A stretch of 64,000 nt of DNA from Pseudomonadota bacterium. Its GTDB lineage: Bacteria > Pseudomonadota > Gammaproteobacteria > Burkholderiales > Burkholderiaceae_C. Positions within the stretch are counted from its first letter, which is position 1, and every line of letters starts with the position of its first letter. The DNA lies in contig JAKARB010000007.1 in NCBI GenBank assembly GCA_021819435.1, positions 124,001 through 188,000 of the forward strand, in the 5' to 3' direction. Shown piece by piece: positions 1 to 8,484 of the stretch. The notes under the pieces were generated by a model, which had not been told where the DNA came from, made no database searches, and saw nothing but the letters and a program-made list of their open reading frames with translations. Position numbers and translations under genes: made by a program.

Positions 1-1417
1 TGATGAATTCACGGCCACGCAGAACATGGCCACGCTGGCGCTGAACCTGAGCAAACTGCGCGGCCACGAGAAGGCCGCCATCATCAACACGGGCGACTCG
101 GTGACCGCCGGCAAGCACCTGGCGGCCTGGCGCGAAGCCCTGGCCGAGACGGGCAAGTCCACCGCCGGCCTGATCGCGGCCGCGCCGAACAGCGAGATCC
201 GCCAGGCCGCGACCGCGCTCAAGGACGAGCTCGAGGCCTACGGCCGGGCCCTGCTGCCCACGCTGGAGCTCATCACCAGCAATGCCCTGAGTTCATCGGC
301 CGAGGCCTACCAGTCCAGCGAAGCCGCGCGCCACGAGGCCGACCAAGCCGAGGCCATCGCAGCCCAGCTCAACACCAGCGTGACGACAATCGCCGACGCC
401 CGCCGCAACACCGTCGAGCACGAGGTGCAATCCACCATCGTTTCGCTGTGGGCGCTGCTGCTGTCGCCCGGCATCATCTTCCTGCCGCTGATGGGCGCGA
501 CCATCTTCTCGATCACCGGCCCGCTGATGCGCGCCGAGGAGATCACCCAGGCCATCGCCCACGGCGACCTGACCCACCAGATCCCGCTGACCGGCAAGGA
601 CGAGATCGCCCACCTGATGTCCTCGATGAAGACCATGCAGGACGGTCTGCGCGACATGGTCGCCTCGGTGCGCGATTCCTCGCAAAGCATGCTGACCGCC
701 TCGACCGAGATCGCGGCGGGCAACCAGGACCTGTCTTCGCGCACCGAGCAGACCGCCTCGAACCTGCAGGCCGCCGCCTCGTCGATGGACCAGCTCAGCA
801 AGACGGTGGAACACTCGGCCGATTCGGCGATCGCGGCCAACGAGCTGGCCTCCAACGCCAGCCGGCGCGCGGCCACGGGCGGCGAGGTCGTCTCCAGCGT
901 GGTGCAGCAGATGGACGACATCAGCGAGGCCTCGCGCAAGATCAACGACATCATCGGCGTGATCGACGGCATCGCCTTCCAGACCAACATCCTGGCCTTG
1001 AACGCCGCCGTGGAAGCCGCGCGGGCCGGTGAACAGGGCCGTGGCTTCGCGGTGGTGGCCGGCGAGGTGCGCTCGCTGGCGCAACGCAGCGCTGAGGCCG
1101 CGCGCGAGATCAAGTCGCTCATCAGCCAGTCGACCGAACGCGTCGAGGTCGGCTCGCAGAAGGTGCGCGAGGCCGGCTCGGTGATGAGCGAGATCGTCGA
1201 CGCCATCCAGCGCGTGTCGCAGGCCATGGGCGAGATCGCCGACGCCACCCGCCAGCAGTCCAGCGGCATCGGGCAGGTCACCCACTCCGTGACCGAGCTC
1301 GACCACATGACGCAGCAAAACGCCGCCCTGGTAGAGCAATCCGCCGCAGCGGCCGACAGCCTGCGCCAACAGGCCATCGACCTGTCGCAAACGGTGCAGC
1401 GCTTCCACCTGAGCTGA
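1..1417 (+). CDS. Methyl-accepting chemotaxis protein, 5' end outside window
   Basis: Chemoreceptor that passes ligand signals to the CheA/CheW kinase at the cell pole. The reading frame is open from base 2 with no stop before the window edge. The first in-frame ATG (base 26) falls inside the four-helix-bundle sensor, so the gene starts upstream and the first membrane helix is missing. About 471 residues are visible. Counting from that ATG, a periplasmic helical region is followed by a membrane segment near residues 137-162, a HAMP domain to about 215, and a long cytoplasmic coiled coil. The coiled coil contains the near-invariant signalling hairpin ([20 protein letters not shown]). It ends in FHLS with no CheR-binding pentapeptide. 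The ligand cannot be told. The closest family is the Tar/Tsr-like 4HB receptor group common in Burkholderiales. Confidence 0.95.
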   Translation, partial: DEFTATQNMATLALNLSKLRGHEKAAIINTGDSVTAGKHLAAWREALAETGKSTAGLIAAAPNSEIRQAATALKDELEAYGRALLPTLELITSNALSSSAEAYQSSEAARHEADQAEAIAAQLNTSVTTIADARRNTVEHEVQSTIVSLWALLLSPGIIFLPLMGATIFSITGPLMRAEEITQAIAHGDLTHQIPLTGKDEIAHLMSSMKTMQDGLRDMVASVRDSSQSMLTASTEIAAGNQDLSSRTEQTASNLQAAASSMDQLSKTVEHSADSAIAANELASNASRRAATGGEVVSSVVQQMDDISEASRKINDIIGVIDGIAFQTNILALNAAVEAARAGEQGRGFAVVAGEVRSLAQRSAEAAREIKSLISQSTERVEVGSQKVREAGSVMSEIVDAIQRVSQAMGEIADATRQQSSGIGQVTHSVTELDHMTQQNAALVEQSAAAADSLRQQAIDLSQTVQRFHLS

Positions 1418-1505
1418 GCTGGGCTGCTGTCCGGTGGCCCCGCGTGGGCCGGCCCCACGCCAAGGGTTCGCCAGGGGCTTCATGACAGGCGGATAATCGC
1501 CAGCC

Positions 1506-2369
1506 ATGAAGCTGCGTTTCACCAAGATGCACGGCGCGGGCAACGACTTCGTCGTGCTCGACGCCACCCGCAGGCCGCTGCCATTGAGCACGGCCCAGTA
1601 CCGTTTCATCGCCGACCGCCGCTTCGGCATCGGCGCTGACCAGATCCTGGTCGTCGAGCCCGGCAACCCGGCCGCTGGCACCGACTTCACCTACCGCATC
1701 TTCAACGCCGACGGCGGCGAGGTCGAGCAGTGCGGCAACGGCGCGCGCTGCTTCGCCCGCTTCGTGCACGACACCGGCCTGACCTCGAAAGAAGTCATCC
1801 GCGTGCAGACGCAAAAGGCCATCATCGAACCTCGACTGCAGGCCGATGGCCGCGTCACGGTCGACATGGGCGCGCCCTTCCTGGTGCCCGCCGAGGTGCC
1901 CTTCGACACCGCCGGCCTCACGCCGAAGCTCGTCAATGGCTGCGAGCTGTGGCCCATCCAACTGGCCAACCACCCGGTCGACGTGGCCGTGGTGTCGATG
2001 GGCAACCCGCACGCCGTCATGCGCGTGGACAGCACCGAACATGCACCGGTCGACGAAATCGGCCCGCAGGTCGAAGGCCACGTGCGCTTTCCGCGCCGGG
2101 TCAACGCCGGCTTCATGGAGGTCGTCTCGCGCAGCCACATCAAGCTGCGCGTGTACGAGCGCGGCACAGGCGAGACCCTGGCCTGCGGCTCGGGCGCCTG
2201 CGCGGCGGTCGTGGCCGGCATTCGCCTGGGCTGGCTCGATGGCACCGTCGACGTCGACATGCCGGGTGGCCGCCTCACCATCTCGTGGGCAGGCCCCGGC
2301 CAGAGCGTGCTCATGACCGGGCCCGCTGTCACCGTCTTCGAAGGCGAGATCGACCTGCCCGCCCTGTGA
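1506..2369 (+). CDS. dapF: Diaminopimelate epimerase DapF
   Basis: Interconverts LL- and meso-diaminopimelate, the penultimate step of lysine synthesis and the source of the peptidoglycan cross-linking residue. It is a cytosolic, cofactor-free two-base racemase. The 287-residue protein has the family's normal length and opens with the typical [14 protein letters not shown]. Both catalytic cysteines are present: Cys76 in EQCGNGARC and Cys227 in [11 protein letters not shown]. The ATG at 1506 is the only sensible start, because the conserved motif begins at residue 2. The neighbours downstream (DUF484, then xerC after an interruption) match the dapF-DUF484-xerC order of many gammaproteobacteria and betaproteobacteria. 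Confidence 0.97.
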   Translation: MKLRFTKMHGAGNDFVVLDATRRPLPLSTAQYRFIADRRFGIGADQILVVEPGNPAAGTDFTYRIFNADGGEVEQCGNGARCFARFVHDTGLTSKEVIRVQTQKAIIEPRLQADGRVTVDMGAPFLVPAEVPFDTAGLTPKLVNGCELWPIQLANHPVDVAVVSMGNPHAVMRVDSTEHAPVDEIGPQVEGHVRFPRRVNAGFMEVVSRSHIKLRVYERGTGETLACGSGACAAVVAGIRLGWLDGTVDVDMPGGRLTISWAGPGQSVLMTGPAVTVFEGEIDLPAL

Positions 2370-2433
2370 ACCGGGGCTTGAACCTGGCCCCGTGACCCGC
2401 GCCCTGTCACCACCCTCACCCAACGCCCACACC

Positions 2434-3114
2434 ATGACCCTGCAAGGCATCACCGAAGAAGAGATCGCCAACTACCTGGTGCACACGCCCGGCTTCTTCG
2501 AGCGCAACGCCCAGTTGCTGGCCTCCATCCAGCTCACCAGCCCGCACGGCCAGCGCGCCGTCTCGCTGCAAGAGCGCCAGATGGAGATGCTGCGCGACAA
2601 GATCCGCGGCCTGGAAAAACGCATCATGGAGATGATCCGTCTGGGCCAGGAAAACGAAGCCATCGTCGACCGCCTGCATCGCTGGGTGCGCGCCGTGCTG
2701 CTGGCCCACGACGACCGCGCCCTGCCCGACACCCTGGTCGAGACCCTGCGCCACGAGTTCCTCATCCCGCAGGTGGCGGTGCGCGTGTGGTCCACGCCTG
2801 AGCGCGCCCTGCGACCCGAGCTGGCCGACCTGCCCCAAGCCGCCGAAGTCAGCGAAGACGCCCGCAGCTTCGCCGCCAGCCTGAACCAGCCCTACTGCGG
2901 CCTCAACGCCGGCTTCGAAGCGGGCAAGTGGCTCGAAGACAGCGCCCACATCACGTCGCTGGCCCTGATCCCGCTGCACCACGGCGGCGCCTGCTTCGGC
3001 CTGCTGGTGCTGGGCTCGCCCGACGCCACCCGCTACACCTCCGACATGGGCGTGGACTTCCTGCTGCAGGTGGGGGATGTGAGCAGCGCGGCGCTGGCGC
3101 GGCTGCTCGGCTGA
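2434..3114 (+). CDS. DUF484 family protein
   Basis: Protein of the DUF484 family, which has a GAF-like fold and no firmly established function. It is usually encoded between dapF and xerC. The opening ITEEEIANYLVHTPGFFERN and the following helical linker with its SLQERQMEMLRDKIRGLEKR coiled coil are typical. The remainder is the GAF-like domain ending in DFLLQVGDVSSAALARLLG. An in-frame GTG at 2392 would add 14 poorly conserved residues. The ATG at 2434 puts the conserved sequence at the N-terminus and gives 226 residues. It lies 64 bases after dapF and is probably co-transcribed with it. Confidence 0.88.
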   Translation: MTLQGITEEEIANYLVHTPGFFERNAQLLASIQLTSPHGQRAVSLQERQMEMLRDKIRGLEKRIMEMIRLGQENEAIVDRLHRWVRAVLLAHDDRALPDTLVETLRHEFLIPQVAVRVWSTPERALRPELADLPQAAEVSEDARSFAASLNQPYCGLNAGFEAGKWLEDSAHITSLALIPLHHGGACFGLLVLGSPDATRYTSDMGVDFLLQVGDVSSAALARLLG

Positions 3115-3144
3115 GGCGACGGATCGCCGTCCTTCAGGCGGCCG

Positions 3145-3166
3145 CAGGGGCCAGAGTCTGCCCCTG
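3145..3166 (+). terminator. Candidate hairpin after DUF484
   Basis: Perfect 7-bp GC-rich inverted repeat (CAGGGGC / GCCCCTG) around an 8-nt loop, 31 bases after the DUF484 stop. No T-tract follows, so it is at best a weak or Rho-assisted terminator. It separates the dapF unit from the PEP-CTERM gene. Confidence 0.3.
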
Positions 3167-3261
3167 AGCCGAACGGATGCCAGATGGCAACACAGCCGTC
3201 ACGATGGCGTCGCGACCCGTCCCGAGAATGATCGTCACAAAATCTCCAGGGACGCCCATTC

Positions 3262-3846
3262 ATGCAAGTCAGACGCCTCACGCTGGCCATGGCAGCCATG
3301 CTGTTCAACTCAGCCGCCATGGCCCACGCCTCGGTGAGCGCGACGGACGTCGGCTTCAGCTGTTCGCAAACCCTTTCGATCGACGACACGGACGGTTTGC
3401 TGGTCGGCTGCACGGGAGACATGCGGGTGTTCGGCGGCGATGAGCGGCTCGGCGGAAGGCTGGATCCGAATCGGCTGCAAGTGTTGAACGTTGGGCAAGA
3501 GGGGCGCGCTGGTGACGTGTCCCTCAGGGTGGCTTTCCAAGCGACGGGCCACATTTCCGGCGCGAACTTCGCGTCCGGCTCTTTGCTGTCAGCATCATCC
3601 GGCCAAATTTCGCCGGGCCACGTCGCCGACATCACGGGCCGCGTTGCCGGGGCGTTCTTCGGCCCAGGCCGCGATGGCGGCACGGTTCTCATCACTGCGC
3701 CTTCGGTCAGCCCGTTGCGATACGCCCAGCCCTTCGTCCTGTCGGCCCCCCGAGTCACGAGCCTCGTGCCCGAACCCGGCAGTTCGGCCCTGGCCGGCTG
3801 CGCGGGGTTGGTGCTGATGGCCGTCAGGCGCCGCCAAAGCACCTGA
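3262..3846 (+). CDS. PEP-CTERM sorting-domain protein
   Basis: Exported protein of 194 residues with an N-terminal signal peptide (cleavage near AMAHA, residue 20-23). It has a C-terminal PEP-CTERM module: VPEPGSS at about residue 169, a hydrophobic helix, then the basic end AVRRRQST. In this family an exosortase recognises the PEP motif, and the proteins accompany exopolysaccharide production. The middle part resembles no domain I recognise. It lies just upstream of a glycosyltransferase and the EPS locus, which fits that link. No exosortase is encoded in the window. The ATG at 3262 is chosen because the signal peptide begins there. Confidence 0.85.
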   Translation: MQVRRLTLAMAAMLFNSAAMAHASVSATDVGFSCSQTLSIDDTDGLLVGCTGDMRVFGGDERLGGRLDPNRLQVLNVGQEGRAGDVSLRVAFQATGHISGANFASGSLLSASSGQISPGHVADITGRVAGAFFGPGRDGGTVLITAPSVSPLRYAQPFVLSAPRVTSLVPEPGSSALAGCAGLVLMAVRRRQST

Positions 3847-3951
3847 CGCAGCCCGACCAAGCCCAGGCGAGCGACCACGCGCGCGCAACGCAGGCAGGCG
3901 CTTGAACCGATCATCGCTGCGCAACCACTTCAGGCGATAGGATGCAAGGCC

Positions 3952-3976
3952 GGGCAGCACCGAGCATGTGCTGCCC
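3952..3976 (+). other. Hairpin in the leader of the glycosyltransferase gene
   Basis: Perfect 9-bp inverted repeat GGGCAGCAC / GTGCTGCCC with a 7-nt loop, ending 29 bases before the ATG at 4006. No T-tract follows. It may be a weak terminator of the PEP-CTERM gene or an mRNA leader structure. Confidence 0.4.
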
Positions 3977-4005
3977 AAGACCCTGCAACCGCTGGAAGTG
4001 ATGAA

Positions 4006-5145
4006 ATGAAGAAGCCGCCCGCCTGGCTGTTTGTGAACCTCGCCGACGCATTTGGTGGGCACGAGGTGATGATGCTGCGCTGGATGCAGGAGCTGGAGAA
4101 GCAAAAACTGGCTCGCGTGGTGCTGCTGTGCATCAAGGGCACGCGGCTGGCATCGCTGGCGCGCGAGTTCTGTGTGGTGAAAGAGGTGGAGCTCCCGCCC
4201 ATCCAGAAATCCCGCCCGCAAAGAGCGCGTGCCCTCGCCACGGTCGTCTTCGCCTTGGCCACCTTGCGCCTGCGATACCGGCCGGCTCTCGCGGTGATCG
4301 CGGAAGGTTGCCTGATGGCCCAGGAGCACAGTTTGAATGGGGCTCGCAAGGTCGGCCTGAAAACGCTGCTGTACGTGCCACTGACCGCCAGCTTCGCGGA
4401 GATGGGTTTCTCAGACGCGGTTGAGATGGACCAGGAAACCCGCCAGCGCTATGCCAAGTGGCCCGACAAGTGGGTCGTCCTCACCGAAGGCCAGGCGAAA
4501 GAACTGCGTGAGTGGACGCATTGCCAACAGCCCATCCTCGTCTTGCCCAACACGGTCGCGCAGCGAATCGCCGATCGCCCGCTGCGCGACCAGGCGGCCC
4601 CGCATGCCCCGGCCCAGCCCTGCAAGGTCTTGATCCTGGGGCGCATCGACTTCTTCCAAAAAGGCATCGACCAGGTGCTGCAGCACCTGAGCCAACACCC
4701 GGAAGATGCCGGTGGATGCCGCATCTCGATCATCGGCGAAGGCCGTGACACGCCCAAGGTCAACGAGGCCCTGGCCAAGCATCCCCACTTGAAAGACATC
4801 ATCACCGTGCGGCCATGGGCCGACAGCGAAGAGGCCATCGCAGAGCATGACGTGTTGCTCTTGCCATCGCGGTTCGAGGGCGTGCCGCTGGTCATGCTGG
4901 AAGCCATGGCGATGCAGCGGCCGGTCATCGCCACCCGCCTGCCTGGCACGCAGCCTTACCTGATGGACGAAGCCCTCAGCGAGGTGGGAGACATGTCGGC
5001 GCTGTTTGCCAACCTGCGCGCCGTGGCAAGCAACCCAGAACGCTACCAGGCGCAGGCGCAAGCCAACCGGCGGATGTTCGAACAACACGCGTCCCCCGCT
5101 GCGTTCGCGCAGGCGGTCTTGAAGATCTCCAAACAGCTCGCATGA
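4006..5145 (+). CDS. Glycosyltransferase, family 4-like
   Basis: Predicted GT-B-fold glycosyltransferase of 379 residues, probably acting in the cytoplasm on a lipid-linked sugar. The C-terminal half has the group 1/GT4 pattern: a start of the second Rossmann domain (VLILGRIDFFQKGIDQVL), an IIGEG strand, and a donor-binding segment (LLLPSRFEGVPLVMLEAMAM) with the conserved EX7E-like glutamates. No membrane segment is seen. It ends 4 bases before xerC, which suggests co-transcription. The sugar donor and acceptor cannot be inferred. Its position between DUF484 and xerC is unusual. Confidence 0.85.
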   Translation: MKKPPAWLFVNLADAFGGHEVMMLRWMQELEKQKLARVVLLCIKGTRLASLAREFCVVKEVELPPIQKSRPQRARALATVVFALATLRLRYRPALAVIAEGCLMAQEHSLNGARKVGLKTLLYVPLTASFAEMGFSDAVEMDQETRQRYAKWPDKWVVLTEGQAKELREWTHCQQPILVLPNTVAQRIADRPLRDQAAPHAPAQPCKVLILGRIDFFQKGIDQVLQHLSQHPEDAGGCRISIIGEGRDTPKVNEALAKHPHLKDIITVRPWADSEEAIAEHDVLLLPSRFEGVPLVMLEAMAMQRPVIATRLPGTQPYLMDEALSEVGDMSALFANLRAVASNPERYQAQAQANRRMFEQHASPAAFAQAVLKISKQLA

Positions 5146-5149
5146 AGCC

Positions 5150-6130
5150 GTGCAGGTGCCTTCTTCGCCCGATCTGATCACCCGCCACCTCGACCACCTG
5201 CGCGTGCAGCGCCGGCTGGCCGAGCGCACGCTGGCCATGTACGGCGACGCCTTCGCGCGCCTGCAAGCTTTCTGCGAGAAGGAGCGGCTCGACCTGCCGC
5301 AGGTGCGCGCCCATCACACGCGCGGCTGGATGGCCCGCCTGCACAGCCAGGGCCTGGGCCCGCGCAGCCTGGCCATCACCCTCTCGGCCTGGCGGGGCCT
5401 GTTCAAGTGGATGGGCGTGGAAGGCCTGATCCCGCTGAACCCCTGCGATGGCGTGCGCCCGCCCAAGGCGCCCCGCCCGCTGCCCAAGGCCTTGTCGGTG
5501 GACCAGGCCGTGGCGCTGGCAGAGCACATCGACACCGACGCGGCGGCGCGGGCCGCTTCGCCAGCGGCGGCCACGCGCGCCGAGCGCGAAGGCCCGTGGT
5601 TGGCGGCGCGCGACCACGCCATCGTCGAGCTGCTCTACAGCAGCGGCCTGCGCAGCGCCGAGCTGCTGAGCCTCGACGTGAACGCGCACGCCGATGCGCT
5701 GGGCTGGGTCGACCTGCGAGCCGGCGAGGCGCACGTGACGGGCAAGGGCAGCAAGCGGCGCATCGTGCCGGTGGGCGAGGCCGCGCGGCGGGCGCTGGAC
5801 GCCTGGCTGCAGGTGCGCGCCGAACTGGGCCTGCCCGCCGACGAAGCCGCCCTGTTCATCAGCCGCCTGGGCCGCCGGCTCACGCCCATGCAATTGCGCA
5901 ACCGGCTCAAGCAACTGGCTCAGGATGCCGGCCTGCCCACGCACGTGCACCCGCACATGCTGCGCCACAGCTTCGCCAGCCACGTGCTGCAATCCAGTGG
6001 CGACCTGCGCGCCGTGCAAGAGCTGCTCGGCCACGCCCAGATCAGCACCACCCAGGTCTACACGCGGCTGGACTTCCAGCACCTGGCCAAGGTGTACGAC
6101 GCGGCACACCCACGGGCCAAGCGCAAGTAA
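5150..6130 (+). CDS. xerC: Tyrosine recombinase XerC
   Basis: Site-specific recombinase that works with XerD at dif to resolve chromosome dimers during division. The 326-residue protein has an N-terminal SAM-like core-binding domain (about 5-95) and a C-terminal catalytic domain. All catalytic residues are visible: Arg168 (GLRSAELL), Lys199 (TGKGSKRR), His269 and Arg272 (HMLRHSF), His295 (LLGHAQIST) and the nucleophile Tyr304 (VYTRLDF). The GTG at 5150, four bases after the glycosyltransferase stop, is a plausible start. A second GTG two codons later is possible. A variable Ala-rich insertion lies near residues 128-148. Confidence 0.95.
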   Translation: MQVPSSPDLITRHLDHLRVQRRLAERTLAMYGDAFARLQAFCEKERLDLPQVRAHHTRGWMARLHSQGLGPRSLAITLSAWRGLFKWMGVEGLIPLNPCDGVRPPKAPRPLPKALSVDQAVALAEHIDTDAAARAASPAAATRAEREGPWLAARDHAIVELLYSSGLRSAELLSLDVNAHADALGWVDLRAGEAHVTGKGSKRRIVPVGEAARRALDAWLQVRAELGLPADEAALFISRLGRRLTPMQLRNRLKQLAQDAGLPTHVHPHMLRHSFASHVLQSSGDLRAVQELLGHAQISTTQVYTRLDFQHLAKVYDAAHPRAKRK

Positions 6131-6136
6131 GCCCAG

Positions 6137-7342
6137 TCAGTCCTGGCCGAACAGGTCGCGGCTGTAGACCTTGTCGAGCACGTCCTGCAAATCGGCGCCG
6201 ATGCGGTTGGCGACGATGACATCCGACTTGGCCTTGAACTCGGCCAGGTCCTTGATGACCTTGGAGTTGAAGAACTCGTCTTCCTGCAGCACCGGTTCGT
6301 ACAGCACCACCTCCACACCCTTGGCCTTGATGCGCTTCATCACGCCCTGGATGGAGCTGGCGCGGAAGTTGTCGCTGCCGGCCTTCATGATGAGGCGGTA
6401 GATGCCCACCACCTTCGGCTTGCGCATCAGGATGCTGTCGGCGACGAAATCCTTGCGCGTGGTGTTGGAGGTGACGATGGCGCCGATCAGGTTCTGCGGC
6501 ACCTGCGAGTAGTTGGCCAGCAGCTGCTTGGTGTCCTTGGGCAGGCAGTAGCCGCCGTAGCCGAAGCTGGGGTTGTTGTAGTGCGTGCCCACGCGCGGGT
6601 CCAGGCACACGCCGTCGATGATCTCGCGGGTGTTGAGGCCGTGGGTCTGGGCGTAGGTGTCGAGCTCGTTGAAGTAGGCCACGCGCATCGCGAGGTACGT
6701 GTTGGCGAACAGCTTGATGGCCTCGGCCTCGGACGAGCCGGTCAGCAGCACGGGCACGTCGGTTTTCAGCGCGGCCTGGCTCAGCAGGCCCGCGAAGCGC
6801 TCAGCGCGGGCCGAACGCTCACCCACCACGATGCGGCTGGGGTGCAGGTTGTCATGCAGGGCGCGGCCCTCGCGCAGGAACTCGGGCGAGAAGATCACCT
6901 GCTGGGTGTTGAACTTGCGGTTGACCTCTTCGGTGTAGCCCACGGGGATGGTCGACTTGATCACCATCACGGCCTTCGGGTTGGCCGCCAGCACGGCCTG
7001 GATGACGGACTCCACGCTCTTCGTGTTGAAGCGGTTGGTGTCGGCGTCGTAATCGGTCGGGGTGGCGATGACCACGTACTCGGCTTCGGCGCAGGCTTCG
7101 GCGAGGTTGGTGGAGGCGCGCAGGTCGAGCTTCTCGGTCTGCAGGTACTGGGTGATGTCGGCGTCTTCGATGGGCGAGACGCGGTTGTTCACCTGGTCGA
7201 CGCGGCTTTGCATCACGTCCACGGCCACCACCTGGTTCTGGCGCGCCAGCAGCACGGCGATGGACATGCCGACGTAGCCGAGGCCCACGACGGCGATCTT
7301 CGACGGGGCTTGAGGGGACGGGGTGGACGAGGCGGTGGTCAT
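6137..7342 (-). CDS. ugd: UDP-glucose 6-dehydrogenase
   Basis: Oxidises UDP-glucose to UDP-glucuronate with two NAD+, supplying an acidic sugar for surface polysaccharide. The 401-residue protein matches the shorter enterobacterial-type enzyme. It has an N-terminal NAD-binding fold ([18 protein letters not shown]), the central dimerisation helix with the catalytic region [15 protein letters not shown] (nucleophile Cys266), and a C-terminal UDP-binding domain. It converges on xerC with 6 bases between the stops and marks the left edge of the EPS locus. It has its own divergent promoter region. A UDP-N-acetylmannosamine dehydrogenase is less likely, given the short length and the STIPVGYT and PEFLREG motifs. 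Confidence 0.93.
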   Translation of the reverse strand: MTTASSTPSPQAPSKIAVVGLGYVGMSIAVLLARQNQVVAVDVMQSRVDQVNNRVSPIEDADITQYLQTEKLDLRASTNLAEACAEAEYVVIATPTDYDADTNRFNTKSVESVIQAVLAANPKAVMVIKSTIPVGYTEEVNRKFNTQQVIFSPEFLREGRALHDNLHPSRIVVGERSARAERFAGLLSQAALKTDVPVLLTGSSEAEAIKLFANTYLAMRVAYFNELDTYAQTHGLNTREIIDGVCLDPRVGTHYNNPSFGYGGYCLPKDTKQLLANYSQVPQNLIGAIVTSNTTRKDFVADSILMRKPKVVGIYRLIMKAGSDNFRASSIQGVMKRIKAKGVEVVLYEPVLQEDEFFNSKVIKDLAEFKAKSDVIVANRIGADLQDVLDKVYSRDLFGQD

Positions 7343-7644
7343 GTCGCGCTGGATTCGGGGTGGAGGATCAGAAGGGCCTGGGGGATCAAGGGGTGATGCT
7401 AACCGCGTTCGCCTGCCGCGTCGGATTCATGCGGCGCGGCGAACCGTTGGCAGCGTTGCAAGTTCGGGGCCGCGCTGGTCGCCCTTCGCCGCCTGACTTG
7501 CCGCCAGACCCGCCGGGTGCCAAGGCGAACCGAACGCACCAACATGGTGCCACCACATTCGCGGGGGTCGCCCGAGGCGGGTCGCGCGTCGAGGCCTGCA
7601 ATTTGCATGGCATGCGCTGTTGCAGACGAGAACCCCTTGCCGCG
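7343..7644 (+). other. Divergent intergenic region, ugd / aldo-keto reductase
   Basis: 302 bases between divergent genes. It should hold the promoters of ugd and of the AKR-GMC-glycosyltransferase unit. I see no convincing -35/-10 pair, no correctly spaced sigma-54 element and no coding sequence. Confidence 0.4.
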
Positions 7645-8484
7645 ATGACCCCTGACCGCTCTCCCCCCTCTCTCGCGTTGGGCTGCGCCAAGATCGGCTC
7701 GGCGCTGACTCCCTTGAGCGCGCGCGAAACCATCGCCCTGCTGCGGCGTGCCCACGAACTCGGCATCCGGGACTTCGACACCGCGAGCATCTACGGCCAG
7801 GGCGACAGCGAACGCTTCATCGGCCTCGCGCTGGGCGCCCAACGCCACACCCTGCGCATCGCCACCAAAGGCGGGCAAGTGCTTTCGGCCAAGCAGGCCG
7901 TGCTGGCACGCTTCAAGGGGCCGATCCGCTTCCTGGCTGCGCGCACCGGTCGCCTGCGCCAACGCGTGGCCGACGCGCGTGACCAGGGGGTGCCCAAGTG
8001 TTTCGAGGCCGACCACATCGCCCGCTCGCTCGATGCCAGCCTGCGGCGCCTGAGCACCGACCACGTCGACATCTACTACCTGCACAGCCCGCCCATCGGT
8101 GCGCTGGGCGACCAGGCGCTCAAGGGCGTGTTGCGGCGGGCTCGCGCAGCCGGCCAGGCCAAACGGATCGGCGTGTCGTGCGACGACCTCGACCTGGCCT
8201 TGGCCGCCGCCATCGATGCGGACATCGACGTGGTGCAGTTCGCGCTGTCGGACGACCCGCGCTGCCTGCGCGTGCTCGACACCCTCGCGGCACACGGCAA
8301 GCAAGCGGTCGTGCGCGGCCTGCTGGGCGGCGGCTCGCAGGGCCTCGCCGGGCGCATCGCCGCTTCGGTGGCGCACCCCGCGGTGAGCGTCGTCATCCTG
8401 GGCACGACCCACGCCGGCCACCTCGCCGAGAACGTCCGCGCTTTCGAGGAAGCCACGAGCACCCGACTGAAGGACGCCGCATGA
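7645..8484 (+). CDS. Aldo/keto reductase
   Basis: NAD(P)H-dependent oxidoreductase of the AKR (TIM-barrel) superfamily, 279 residues, cytosolic. The catalytic tetrad is present: Asp45 and Tyr50 (DTASIYGQGDSERFIG), Lys75 (IATKGG) and His147 (YYLHSP). The ATG at 7645 is chosen because the first barrel strand (LALGCAKIGSALT) follows at once. Upstream in-frame sequence to 7360 is open but not protein-like. Its stop overlaps the GMC gene by the 4-base ATGA, so the two are translationally coupled. Within an EPS locus it may modify a sugar or sugar-derived aldehyde. This is an inference. Confidence 0.85.
   Translation: MTPDRSPPSLALGCAKIGSALTPLSARETIALLRRAHELGIRDFDTASIYGQGDSERFIGLALGAQRHTLRIATKGGQVLSAKQAVLARFKGPIRFLAARTGRLRQRVADARDQGVPKCFEADHIARSLDASLRRLSTDHVDIYYLHSPPIGALGDQALKGVLRRARAAGQAKRIGVSCDDLDLALAAAIDADIDVVQFALSDDPRCLRVLDTLAAHGKQAVVRGLLGGGSQGLAGRIAASVAHPAVSVVILGTTHAGHLAENVRAFEEATSTRLKDAA

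Noticed and set aside
3115-3261. Sigma-54-like TGGCA elements upstream of the PEP-CTERM gene
   Set aside because: TGGCA at 3184 and TGGCG nearby lack a GC dinucleotide 12 bases from the GG, so neither has -24/-12 geometry.
7343-7644. TGGCA/TTGCA sequences between ugd and the AKR gene
   Set aside because: GG-to-GC spacing is 9 or 11 bases, not 12, or the -12 GC is mutated. Not a convincing RpoN promoter.
7998-8480. Open frame upstream of the GMC start that would fuse 161 residues to it
   Set aside because: It is the +1 frame of the aldo/keto reductase gene and Arg/Pro-rich. The GMC domain begins right after the ATG at 8481.
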